From Planktothrix sp. PCC 11201 (GTDB taxonomy: Bacteria > Cyanobacteriota > Cyanobacteriia > Cyanobacteriales > Microcoleaceae), in the NCBI RefSeq assembly GCF_900009135.1, contig NZ_LT797683.1, positions 1 to 64,000 on the forward strand: 64,000 nucleotides of DNA, in the 5' to 3' direction. The notes beneath the pieces were generated by a model. It was not told the origin of the DNA. It ran no database searches and saw nothing but the letters and a program-made list of their open reading frames with translations. The translations under genes and the position numbers were made by a program. Positions 17,768 through 26,315 of this stretch are shown here, piece by piece (within the stretch, counting starts at the first letter, position 1; every line of letters starts with the position of its first letter).

Positions 17768-20101
17768 TTAACCCTCAATTTTCAAAGTTAAAACAACAGT
17801 GATGGGGTCAGTTTGATCCGGTTTCCAGGTTAGGAGCGATCGCCGAATTAATTCAATGATTTTAGCATCCTGAATAGTAGAACCTTCTTCATCTAATATC
17901 ACCTGTTTAACTCGTCCTTTATGAATCTTTAACTCAAACACTAAATTACCCTTAATTCCAGTTGGAATTTCAATTGATTGTAAATGTTGAGTTAAAAAAG
18001 CGATCGCTTCTTCATCTAATCCCGTCGCACTGACTATCTCTAAAGACCTTAAAACAGGACATGGAAGCTCATAGAAATACCCATCATCTTCTAATTCTAA
18101 GCTCTCCAATGCTCTGGTATTCATCGGCGCCGATGACCCGGGGAGTTGATCGAAAAGATCATAGAAACCCCCATCATCTTCTAATTCTGGGCTCTCCAAT
18201 GCTCCGGTATTCATCGACGCCGATGACCCGGGGAATTGATTCAACTTAAGATGATTAGATGCAATCCCCCGATAATTCACCGCTTCCGGCATTTCTACAG
18301 GGACTTGCACCGAGACAGAAGCCTGACTGGGATTGACCCGCACGTCATCACTCACCGCCACAAAGGCTGTATACTGAGATAATAACTGATAAGTGAGAGC
18401 CGTGTCCGTCACCGCCTCCACTCCCCTCTTTGTATCCCCTTGCACCATCTGATTCATCAACGCTTTAATCCGAGAGCGTCCCCACAGTTGAGCAACAGCC
18501 GGATTTCCCCCCGGTTGAAAATTCAGGTTAAAATCCTGTTGATAAACCGTACCCCCAGCCACAGAACCCCGAATCTGCAAAACCCCAGAATTGTCATCGG
18601 GTTTCTTCCCAAATAAGACTAAGGGTTGTTCTGCAAATAAATCCGGTGCTAGAGTAGGATAAATAACGGGTTTTTCTCCCTCTCCTTGCCAAGATACCTG
18701 AATACTCGTTAAAATTGGGTTATTAATCTGAGAAAAGAATTGTTCGACCACGGGCTCCACGGGTTCGTCATGACGAATAATCCGAGAAATTCCTCGCCCC
18801 AACTCAGCAATCCGGTTGATCAAAAAGCGATTAACCGAACTTCCCACCCCAAAACTATGCAGGCGGTTTCCGGGTTTAAGATGCTGCTTGACCTCCGCTA
18901 GAATTTGATTCTCATTACCAATATATCCATCGGTTAACAACACCACCGTCCGTAACCGCCCAACATCGGCCACAGGGAAGTTCAAAACCGCCTGAATGCC
19001 GCGTAAGAGTTCCGTACCTCCATCGGCATTTAACTGATTAATATATTGCAAGGCTTGAGCACGATTTTGGGGTGTGTTTTCCAACGGCATCGGAGATAAC
19101 TGTTGGGTCGTATTGGCAAAATCAATAATACTAAAGGTGTCTGCTGGATTCAATCCCTGGATAAACCGTCGCATCAATTCCTGGCATTGGATGAGTGGCA
19201 TACCCCATTGAGAACCCGAGGTATCAATCAGAAAAACCACATCCTTGGGAATAATCTGATCCGTCCCATACTCAATCGCTGGAATCAGATAAACGGCGAA
19301 ATGTCCCCCCCGTTCATCGGATTGGGTTAAAACCGTGGTTTGGGTCTGTTTGCCCGCGACCTGATACCGCAAAATTAAGTCTTTATTGGGGATGGTATCC
19401 CCCTCTGCTAAGGTGATGCGGGCATTTTGTCCGGTATGGTCAATCTGAAGTTGATGGGAGGGAGAATCAATCGCTCGAATCGGCACTCCTGCATCAAGTT
19501 CAATGGTTATATTAATATCATGGCGCGATCGCATTCCCTCCGGCAAAATCGGCGGATTTAAACGAGAGGCATCGGGGACTAAATCCGTATCTTGATTTGG
19601 GGGTGCGATCGCCGTCCCCGGAATATAACGGGGGCCAACTACCATGGGAAACACAAATTCATAGTTTCCCCGGGTAAATTTCAGACTATCCGAATAACGA
19701 ATAATCACATCAATTTGTTCACCGGGTTGAATATTAGCCAGAGATTGGGTAAAAATATTATCCCGCTCCTGTTCTAAGAGTCCGGCGGTGCGTCCTTGTC
19801 GTCTGGCTCGTTCATAAATTTGTTGGGCTTCTTCCCGTTTCTTAATATTGCCTTTCAGGGTGCGATCGCCAATTTTAATTAACATTTCATCAACGGCGGC
19901 TTCATCGGGCAAAGGGAAAATATAAACCGCTTCTAAAGTTGTGGAAAAGGGATTTTCAAAACTCTGGGTGACTTCTACCCGGGACAGATTCCCGCTAATT
20001 TTAGCAATAACCTTAGTATGTTTGAGGGGAAAGGTGATCGGTTGTTGGTCAAGGGTTTGTATGTATAATCCACCCGGTTGATTTTTAAGGGTTTGAGGCA
20101 T
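17768..20101 (-). CDS. VIT and von Willebrand A domain protein
   Basis: The 777-residue protein has an N-terminal VIT domain (about 10-140; SRVEVTQSFENPFSTTLEAVYIFPLP-like sequence starts at about 41) and a von Willebrand A domain with an intact metal site DTSGS (293-297) in VVFLIDTSGS. This layout is that of inter-alpha-trypsin-inhibitor heavy-chain-like bacterial proteins, which bind protein partners; the partner is unknown. No signal peptide is visible, so a cytoplasmic or non-classical location is likely. Between about 610 and 690 lies an acidic insert containing two tandem 30-residue units (GSSA.MNT.ALES.ELEDDG.FY). The C-terminal 90 residues (IPTGIKGNLVFELKIHKGRVKQV) resemble a TonB-C-like fold. 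It is convergent with the giant CHAT gene. Confidence 0.88.
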   Translation of the reverse strand: MPQTLKNQPGGLYIQTLDQQPITFPLKHTKVIAKISGNLSRVEVTQSFENPFSTTLEAVYIFPLPDEAAVDEMLIKIGDRTLKGNIKKREEAQQIYERARRQGRTAGLLEQERDNIFTQSLANIQPGEQIDVIIRYSDSLKFTRGNYEFVFPMVVGPRYIPGTAIAPPNQDTDLVPDASRLNPPILPEGMRSRHDINITIELDAGVPIRAIDSPSHQLQIDHTGQNARITLAEGDTIPNKDLILRYQVAGKQTQTTVLTQSDERGGHFAVYLIPAIEYGTDQIIPKDVVFLIDTSGSQWGMPLIQCQELMRRFIQGLNPADTFSIIDFANTTQQLSPMPLENTPQNRAQALQYINQLNADGGTELLRGIQAVLNFPVADVGRLRTVVLLTDGYIGNENQILAEVKQHLKPGNRLHSFGVGSSVNRFLINRIAELGRGISRIIRHDEPVEPVVEQFFSQINNPILTSIQVSWQGEGEKPVIYPTLAPDLFAEQPLVLFGKKPDDNSGVLQIRGSVAGGTVYQQDFNLNFQPGGNPAVAQLWGRSRIKALMNQMVQGDTKRGVEAVTDTALTYQLLSQYTAFVAVSDDVRVNPSQASVSVQVPVEMPEAVNYRGIASNHLKLNQFPGSSASMNTGALESPELEDDGGFYDLFDQLPGSSAPMNTRALESLELEDDGYFYELPCPVLRSLEIVSATGLDEEAIAFLTQHLQSIEIPTGIKGNLVFELKIHKGRVKQVILDEEGSTIQDAKIIELIRRSLLTWKPDQTDPITVVLTLKIEG
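18070..18243. repeat. 90-bp tandem duplication inside the VIT/vWA gene
   Basis: Two copies of a 90-bp unit lie head to tail (starting at 18070 and 18160), differing at a handful of bases. On the minus strand each encodes a 30-residue unit with the core ELEDDG and MNT. The frame is kept, so the duplication only lengthens an acidic linker. Confidence 0.8.
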
Positions 20102-20415
20102 GGAAATATGACCTCCATTTTGTTAACTGTTTTTAGTATAAATCCGCTTTATTAGAAACAGGGATTATTTTATATTAATTTTAGATTCAATATTTTAACT
20201 AAAATAATCTATTCTACAGATTGAAATAGTCTGTGCAGAAACCCAAAAATACAGCTATAATAGACATAAGTAAGTAAACAAAATTAATTACACACGCTCG
20301 TTGCCCTAAAGCCATTGAAACAAATAGAGAGCAAGAAATCGGATGTGCAAATAATTTTGTGTAGGTACTTAACTTGTAAAAAACACATTATTTAATTTGA
20401 GTTAGGAGATCAATT
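20102..20415. other. Gene-free divergent intergenic region
   Basis: No open frame or RNA gene is seen in these 314 bases between the divergent VIT/vWA and PH-domain genes. They are AT-rich and presumably hold both promoters. A TATAAT hexamer at 20256-20261, with a weak TGTGCA about 17-18 bases upstream, is a candidate promoter for the PH-domain gene; it would leave a leader of roughly 150 bases. Confidence 0.4.
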
Positions 20416-20793
20416 ATGGGATTAATGGATGGTTTGTTAGGTAACGCATCAGAAATCGATTCTGAAAAGCTACAGGCGGGACTGGTAAAACTTTTAGCAG
20501 AGGGTGAGTCTGTAGAAAGAGCTTATCAGTTAGTGCGAGATTTGATTGTATTCACCAATAAACGATTAATCTTTGTTGATAAACAAGGAATTACGGGAAA
20601 AAAAATTGAATATCACTCTATTCCTTACCGGAGTATTATTCATTTTAGCATTGAAACATCAGGGCATTTTGACCTGGATGCAGAGTTAAAAATCTGGATA
20701 TCGGGAAGTTCTACCCCCATAGAACGGGAGTTTAACAGAAGGTTAAATATCTATGAGGTTCAAAGTGTTTTAGCCTATTATGTTTTGAAGTAA
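20416..20793 (+). CDS. PH-domain protein (bacterial pleckstrin-homology type)
   Basis: This 125-residue protein matches the short bacterial PH-domain family (bPH type). The features are the phrase RDLIVFTNKRLIFVDKQGITGKKIEYHSIPYRSIIHFSIETSGHFDLDAELKIW-type sequence from about residue 40, where the F/LTNKRLIFVDK and YRSI.HFS strands are diagnostic. These domains bind other proteins or stress-signalling partners, and no enzyme activity is expected. AGGAGA eight bases before the ATG is a strong ribosome-binding site and supports the start. The gene is monocistronic and convergent with the transglutaminase gene, with only 20 bp between stops. Confidence 0.88.
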   Translation: MGLMDGLLGNASEIDSEKLQAGLVKLLAEGESVERAYQLVRDLIVFTNKRLIFVDKQGITGKKIEYHSIPYRSIIHFSIETSGHFDLDAELKIWISGSSTPIEREFNRRLNIYEVQSVLAYYVLK

Positions 20794-20813
20794 ACCACAA
20801 TTTTAGAACGTCA

Positions 20814-22802
20814 TTAATCGAGTTTTTGATAACTATTTAACCAAGATTCGATCATCTCGTTTAATTTTTGTTTTTCCGCTTGATTAATTCCTTCAGGGTC
20901 AAAACGATAACGATAATGAAGTTCAACCATAGAGGATAAATCATTCATTAACGGGTTTTGAGGTGACTCCCGTTTTAATCGTTTCATCCAAGATTTTAAA
21001 GACTCGGAGGGATGACGAAAAAAACCCAACTCATTCAGGGACTTCTCAATTCTATAAAAGTCTGAATCCGTACCCGGTTTGGGAGCGGTTAAAATAGGTT
21101 GTGATCGGATTTTTGTAGACTTGAAACGATGGACTCGTTTTTTAGCCTGAAACCCAACAATTAACAACACCGGAATCATGAATAACCTACTATATTTTAA
21201 CAGATTTATGGTTTGAATATATTTCAGAAATAGGGTCAATTGAAACCCCAAAAAAGACCAGATATCGGTAATCAATTCCCATGGAGGTGCAGCAGCATCT
21301 TCAAAAGCTGACCATCCCGCCGGAGTGGTATCAAAATTTTGCCAAACTCCATCTAAATATACTAAAGTCCAGGCGTGACTATCCCGACCTCGAACAATAA
21401 ATTGATTCTCTAACGGGCTAAATTCACTCACAGAAAATCCAATCGCATAACGGGCTGGAATTCCCATTTCCCGCAATAAAAGTGTTGTAGCTGTGGCAAA
21501 ATATTCACAATGTCCTGATCGATTTTTGAGTAAAAAAGTAGAGAGTGATGTGGTCTCTAGGTCTTGTCCGAGTAATTGCAAAGAATAATTAAAATTATTA
21601 TCAAAAAAATCCTGAACCCGGTTTAAAATCTCTTGAGGAGGTTTTCCTTTTAAATCTAATTCCTTGACAATTTGAGCAATAGCTGGTTTTTCTGAATTGG
21701 GAATTTGTAAGTCCGCTTCCGTGGGAGGACTATCAAGATTAACACTAGAATTGAATAGAATTTGATAGGAGATTAAATCGGGTTTACCTTCTACTTTAAC
21801 CGTCCCATATTGATTTTTTTCTAAACTTAAAACAGGTAATTGATTCACTTGAAATGCTCCATTGGGCAGTTTTAACAAGCCTTTTCCCTCCTGTAGCTGT
21901 CCAGAAATTGTGATTTGAGAATGGTTTGGATGGGGTTTTGTTAATAGCCAAGTGGTTGAATTTTGAGCCGATTGAATCGACTGAAATTCAGGATTAGTGA
22001 CTAACCAAGTCGATAAATTATATTTATTATAGGTAGATTGTCTCAGAAGAATAGGTGTTGTTTGTTGATCCTCTGTAGCTACTCTAAAAAATATGCTATT
22101 AGAAAGTTTTAATACTCCGATATCACCCATGGCTGTTCTTCTTTGAAAGGGATCAGCATCCTGGGAGGATAGACCGCTTAATTGTTCGATCACCGCTTGT
22201 TCAAAGGTTAAATGGAGGCGATGGAGTCCGACAAATCCAACCAGACCTAAAGTTCCTACTCCTATCATTAACCCTGTCCAAATTAAAGGAGAAAATCGTT
22301 TAGATCGACCCAAAAATAGGGGAATTGCTACCAGAATAAACATCCCCCCATAAAACGATAAATTTTGAAGATTCGCTGCACTGGTCGAGATCAGACACAG
22401 GACAAAATAGGGATAGGTTAAATTGAGATAAAAACCTTCAGTGTTTTTCAATGAGGAGAAAATATTTAAAAACAAAAAGAGTTTATGAATATTAATGCGA
22501 TCGCTAACAGAATAGGTTTGAGTCATGACCAAGGGGAAAAAAAGTACGGGAAGCCATTGTAAAAGCGTATAAATAAATTGAATTGAGCGATTACTTAGAA
22601 TCAAAACCAGGGTCACTAAAACCACCACAATTAAACAAAAATTCTCTATATTTTTAATATCCTCTGAGGATACATCCCATCGCCACTGAATCCAGCGATA
22701 ACCTTCAAGAATTAAAGCCATAGGTAGGGCAAAAATTAATAGCCCCGTTTGCCATCCCCAAAAAATTAAAGTTGTACCTAACAGCAAAGCTGGGGTTTTC
22801 AT
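20814..22802 (-). CDS. Membrane transglutaminase-like protein (TgpA/DUF3488 type)
   Basis: The 662-residue protein starts with several membrane segments (about residues 1-200), followed by a periplasmic transglutaminase-core domain and a further membrane helix near 540. The putative Cys-His-Asp triad is visible as NRSGHCEYFATA (Cys near 431), RDSHAWTLVYLDG (His near 475) and WQNFDTTP (Asp near 490). A DUF4129-like C-terminal cytoplasmic tail (LNELGFFRHPSESLKSWMKRL) follows. Its start codon overlaps the stop of the DUF58 gene by four bases (ATGA), so translation is coupled. Together with the MoxR ATPase and DUF58 genes upstream it forms the known MoxR/DUF58/transglutaminase set, whose biochemical role is still poorly defined. 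Confidence 0.92.
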   Translation of the reverse strand: MKTPALLLGTTLIFWGWQTGLLIFALPMALILEGYRWIQWRWDVSSEDIKNIENFCLIVVVLVTLVLILSNRSIQFIYTLLQWLPVLFFPLVMTQTYSVSDRINIHKLFLFLNIFSSLKNTEGFYLNLTYPYFVLCLISTSAANLQNLSFYGGMFILVAIPLFLGRSKRFSPLIWTGLMIGVGTLGLVGFVGLHRLHLTFEQAVIEQLSGLSSQDADPFQRRTAMGDIGVLKLSNSIFFRVATEDQQTTPILLRQSTYNKYNLSTWLVTNPEFQSIQSAQNSTTWLLTKPHPNHSQITISGQLQEGKGLLKLPNGAFQVNQLPVLSLEKNQYGTVKVEGKPDLISYQILFNSSVNLDSPPTEADLQIPNSEKPAIAQIVKELDLKGKPPQEILNRVQDFFDNNFNYSLQLLGQDLETTSLSTFLLKNRSGHCEYFATATTLLLREMGIPARYAIGFSVSEFSPLENQFIVRGRDSHAWTLVYLDGVWQNFDTTPAGWSAFEDAAAPPWELITDIWSFLGFQLTLFLKYIQTINLLKYSRLFMIPVLLIVGFQAKKRVHRFKSTKIRSQPILTAPKPGTDSDFYRIEKSLNELGFFRHPSESLKSWMKRLKRESPQNPLMNDLSSMVELHYRYRFDPEGINQAEKQKLNEMIESWLNSYQKLD

Positions 22803-24151
22803 AATTGCATTAACTCCTCTTGGATTTTGCCTAAATGTAATGGATAAAAAGTCGTAAAATTATTATTGAGAGATTCTAAATTAAGCAATTGTTCAGAATT
22901 TTGCTCATCTGTCACAACTAAAACTAAAGTATGAATCCCCATACTATTGAGATAATTAATTAGGGTTTTGCGGTGTTCATCCCAATCAATAAAAATACAG
23001 ATACACCCACTAATTAGAGAAACCCTATCCATGATAATCGGAATAATAGAATCAAAGGTTTTATCCTGACAACAGACAACCGAGGCTAAAATTTCTAACA
23101 TTTTGTCCGTATGACTTAACCCTCGACCAAAGGTAAAACAATAGGCTTCATGACCCACAAACATTAAATCTAAAAGAGATTCTTGAGTTTGAATTTCATA
23201 GGCGACCGAAGCAGCAATGGCGATCGCTTCTTCTAAACATTCACTATACTTTAAAGGGTGAAAGGTATCTAAAATTAAAGCATGGCGGACAAAAAACTCA
23301 TCCTGTTCCTCCTTCACAACTGGTTTGCCTAATTTTGCCCAACTTTTCCAATGAATTTTTCTTAAAGAATCCCCCGGACGGTAATCTCGTAAAGCCCTAA
23401 ATTCTTCCGAATCTCCCACGGAATAAGCGAGACTAACACCACCGGATTGATATTGTTTTGACCCGGGAAGTTTAATCGGTGGAACCTGATAAAATGCAGG
23501 AAGAATTAATAAAGATTGGGGTAAAGAAATTGTCTTTCTGGCGTTGACAAGACCGAAAGGATCAGCACAGGAAACGGTCAAACAGGTGAATTGCAAAATC
23601 CCTCGACGACGGGGTAGAATATTCATCTCAATTTCCGTTGAACGTCGAGGGGGAAGAGAAGGCAAATCCTGGGGTTTTTCTAGGGCATATTGTTTTTGAT
23701 CAATTAACCATAACCAGCGATAATAACCTAATATTTGATCAACAGGATTTCGCTGTTTTTCTAAGGGTTCGGGAGTTTCAATAAACTCTTGTAAAGTCGG
23801 GCGAGGATCGGCAAAATTTTCAACAATTTGTAATCCTATTTGAGTTTTATTGGTGTTATTATGAATAGTAATACGAGATTTAAACGGGATACCTACCGTG
23901 GCAAATCGAGGTAAAGTTCGAGTGGCATTAAAACGGAACCGAAACCCTAGACCCGAAATCCGAGAAACAACCAGGAGAGAGACTAGAAAGGTAAATATTT
24001 GATAGGTCAAACTTTGGTTAGTATCTAATCCCAAAAAAGCCGTAAATACAATACCCGAAAGCACGATTAACCCACGGGTTGTAAATCGTTTTCGGCGAGA
24101 TTGTTTAACGGCATAACTGAAATAAAATAGGCGATAAAATAACCTTTTCAT
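22799..24151 (-). CDS. DUF58 domain protein
   Basis: The 450-residue protein has two hydrophobic segments near the N-terminus (about 25-65) and the DUF58 signature from about residue 240: SVGDSEEFRALRDYRPGDSLRKIHWKSWAK, here split as RDYRPGDSLRKIHWKS, followed by ALILDTF, the start of a vWA-like fold. DUF58 proteins are regular partners of MoxR AAA ATPases and TgpA-like transglutaminases, exactly the neighbours here. It overlaps the transglutaminase gene by four bases. A membrane-linked assembly or chaperone role is inferred from the family. Confidence 0.92.
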   Translation of the reverse strand: MKRLFYRLFYFSYAVKQSRRKRFTTRGLIVLSGIVFTAFLGLDTNQSLTYQIFTFLVSLLVVSRISGLGFRFRFNATRTLPRFATVGIPFKSRITIHNNTNKTQIGLQIVENFADPRPTLQEFIETPEPLEKQRNPVDQILGYYRWLWLIDQKQYALEKPQDLPSLPPRRSTEIEMNILPRRRGILQFTCLTVSCADPFGLVNARKTISLPQSLLILPAFYQVPPIKLPGSKQYQSGGVSLAYSVGDSEEFRALRDYRPGDSLRKIHWKSWAKLGKPVVKEEQDEFFVRHALILDTFHPLKYSECLEEAIAIAASVAYEIQTQESLLDLMFVGHEAYCFTFGRGLSHTDKMLEILASVVCCQDKTFDSIIPIIMDRVSLISGCICIFIDWDEHRKTLINYLNSMGIHTLVLVVTDEQNSEQLLNLESLNNNFTTFYPLHLGKIQEELMQL

Positions 24152-24212
24152 TTCTCTTTAATTGAATGATTTAACATCGGAGTTTGCCAGTGTCAGCGTC
24201 TACCTGCTGCGA

Positions 24213-24860
24213 TTATGGTAATTCACTCTTAACCAAAACAAATAAACTCCCATCTCCTCCTCGACCAATACGGAAGGTTTCATCGAGATAAGTAATTTCT
24301 AAACTGGGGATGCGTCCAACGGGATTTTTTGCCGGGACAACCCGGGCGGGTTCCAGTTGCGGAGTTTTAACCCCTACAATATTAGAAATGGCTAAATATC
24401 GTTGTTGAAAATAAACATTTAGGCGGTTATTGGGTAAGTTATTATCATCACGAACAATTTCAAAATTAGCTGTTACTTTCACATACCCAGAAATTAATCC
24501 TAATGGATGTTTAACGAAGGCTTGATTCAAAAAACTGCCGGAAGCAACATCAATAATTTGATAGATTTTCCCAACTTTTAACCCTAAAGGAAGTGATGCT
24601 AAATTACGAATTTCTCGGGCTGTAGAATAGAGCAGCAACCAAGCTCCATCTAATAATAAGGGTTTAAATAGTAAGGGTCGATAGTTGGGGTTTTTCGCCT
24701 CTAATTGAATGACCATCGCCTCGATTTCTTGAGCAAGATCCGGTTTAATTTTAACGTTGGTGACGGGAGTTCCTTCTATTCCGCCCAGTTGGGATTGAAT
24801 CGACTTAATTTTAGTAATTAATTGTTGTTTTAAGTCGGTTTGGGTTAATAGCATTTCCAT
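24213..24860 (-). CDS. PAP/fibrillin (plastoglobulin) family protein
   Basis: This 215-residue protein matches the plastid-lipid-associated PAP/fibrillin family. The lipocalin-like core is seen in LLDGAWLLLYSTAREIRNLASLPLG-type sequence (GAWLLLYSTAREIR) and YQIIDVASGSFLNQAFVKHP, with a final strand SLEITYLDETFRIGRGGDGSLFVL. The family binds lipids or isoprenoids at thylakoids and in stress; the exact ligand is unknown. It sits between the MoxR and DUF58 genes on the same strand, with gaps of 112 and 61 bp, which is an unusual interruption of the MoxR-DUF58 pair and hints at co-expression. Confidence 0.9.
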   Translation of the reverse strand: MEMLLTQTDLKQQLITKIKSIQSQLGGIEGTPVTNVKIKPDLAQEIEAMVIQLEAKNPNYRPLLFKPLLLDGAWLLLYSTAREIRNLASLPLGLKVGKIYQIIDVASGSFLNQAFVKHPLGLISGYVKVTANFEIVRDDNNLPNNRLNVYFQQRYLAISNIVGVKTPQLEPARVVPAKNPVGRIPSLEITYLDETFRIGRGGDGSLFVLVKSELP

Positions 24861-24972
24861 GGTGATTTAATTTATTAGACTATTATTGATTATACCCTTT
24901 CAGAAACCTGGTTTTTCCTGAAATTTGAGTACCTAAAATAAAATTTATTCAAAAACCGTGTTTCTCCTAAAT

Positions 24973-25917
24973 CTAAGCAGGAACAGGAACAGATTTAATA
25001 ATTTCTTCTACAATAACTGGGGCAGTTCTCCCTGTAAATCTTGAACGGGGTTCTAAGACTAAACGATGGGCAATAACTGGAATAGCTAATTCCTGAATAT
25101 GTTCGGGGGTAACAAATTCATAGCCATCAAATAAAGCTAAGGCTTGGGCTATTTTCATTAAGGCAATAGAAGCCCTGGGACTGGCTCCTAATTGTACATC
25201 GGCGGCGGTGCGAGTGGCATTAATTAAATCTACAATATACCGCTTGATTTCCGCACTAATTCTAATTTGTTTTACCTGTTGTTTTAAAGCAAAAATTTCT
25301 GGCAAGGAAACACAGGATTTTAGGGTATCAATCGGATTTTGATTAATTTGATCTGAGAGTAAATTTACTTCATCTTCAGGCAGAATATAACCCAAACTAA
25401 ATTGTATGGCAAATCGATCCATTTGGGCTTCGGGTAGGGGATAGGTGCCCCGAGATTCCACGGGATTTTGAGTCGCAATCACGAAAAATAAATCCTTGAG
25501 TTTTCTCAAATTCCCATCAATACTCACTTGAGATTCTGCCATGGCTTCTAACATAGCGGATTGAGTTCGAGGAGAGGCGCGATTAATTTCATCGGCTAAA
25601 ACAATATTAGCAAAAATCGGCCCTTCATGGAAATGAAAGCTGCGCTCATTCTGGTCAAAAATAGAAACCCCTAAAATATCTGAAGGTAAAAGATCCGGGG
25701 TGAATTGAATCCGTTTAAAACTAGCCTCTATGGAAGCGGCAAGGGCTTTAGCCAGGGTGGTTTTTCCTGTTCCGGGATAATCTTCAAGTAGAACATGACC
25801 CCCACTAAAAAAGGCAGCTAATAGCTTTCTAATCCCTAGGGATTGCCCTTTCATTACCTGCTGAATATTATTATTAATTCTTTGATAAATCTCTTGACCC
25901 GATATATTATGTTCCAT
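24973..25917 (-). CDS. MoxR-family AAA ATPase
   Basis: The 314-residue protein is a MoxR-type AAA ATPase. Walker A is YPGTGKTT (about 43-50), Walker B is VLADEINRASPRTQSAMLEAM (about 110-130), sensor 1 is FFVIATQNP, and the C-terminal lid contains GASPRASIALMKIAQALA. MoxR proteins act as chaperone-like ATPases for vWA/DUF58 partners, and the DUF58 and transglutaminase genes follow on the same strand. The ATG at 25917 gives the normal length. It is probably the first gene of the four-gene operon. Confidence 0.94.
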   Translation of the reverse strand: MEHNISGQEIYQRINNNIQQVMKGQSLGIRKLLAAFFSGGHVLLEDYPGTGKTTLAKALAASIEASFKRIQFTPDLLPSDILGVSIFDQNERSFHFHEGPIFANIVLADEINRASPRTQSAMLEAMAESQVSIDGNLRKLKDLFFVIATQNPVESRGTYPLPEAQMDRFAIQFSLGYILPEDEVNLLSDQINQNPIDTLKSCVSLPEIFALKQQVKQIRISAEIKRYIVDLINATRTAADVQLGASPRASIALMKIAQALALFDGYEFVTPEHIQELAIPVIAHRLVLEPRSRFTGRTAPVIVEEIIKSVPVPA

Positions 25918-25979
25918 ATTAAATCATCAGGTTTTTCAGGGAATGGGGAATGGGTAATTACCTATTTCCCATTCTCTTT

Positions 25980-26207
25980 TTATTGGGGAGTTTTCTGTAA
26001 TTCCGGGCGTTCTTCTGCTACAATTGCCCCTTCTACTGGACAGACTTGTAGACAAATTCCGCAGTCAATACAGATAGAAAAATCAATCCAATACCAGTCA
26101 GTCCCTTTGATATTTTTTTCCGGCCCTTCATGAATACAGGCAACGGGACAAGCCGCCACACAATCGGCGACACCTTCACAAATATTAGTGACAATACTAT
26201 GGGGCAT
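25980..26207 (-). CDS. Bacterial-type 2[4Fe-4S]/[3Fe-4S] ferredoxin
   Basis: The 75-residue protein carries two cysteine clusters. The first, CEGVADCVAACPVACI, has the C-x5-C-x3-C-x3-C spacing seen in 7Fe/8Fe ferredoxins. The second, CIDCGICLQVCP, has the regular CxxCxxCxxxCP spacing. It is a soluble electron carrier and its redox partner cannot be told. It starts with ATG 62 bp upstream of the MoxR gene on the same strand and could share its transcript, but a functional link is not evident. Confidence 0.92.
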   Translation of the reverse strand: MPHSIVTNICEGVADCVAACPVACIHEGPEKNIKGTDWYWIDFSICIDCGICLQVCPVEGAIVAEERPELQKTPQ

Positions 26208-26315
26208 GGTTGGTTTTATCCTCCTTGAAAATAAGATGTAATTCGGGTTAACAATGGGCGAATTTGCGAGGGAGAAAACTGAATTAGAAATTTCTCCCCT
26301 TTTCCCACTCTAAAT

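Noticed and set aside
25918-25979. Hairpin-like GAATGGG/CCCATTC with T-run as a terminator
   Set aside because: The T-run is on the plus strand, where no gene ends; it is better explained by degenerate heptamer repeats.
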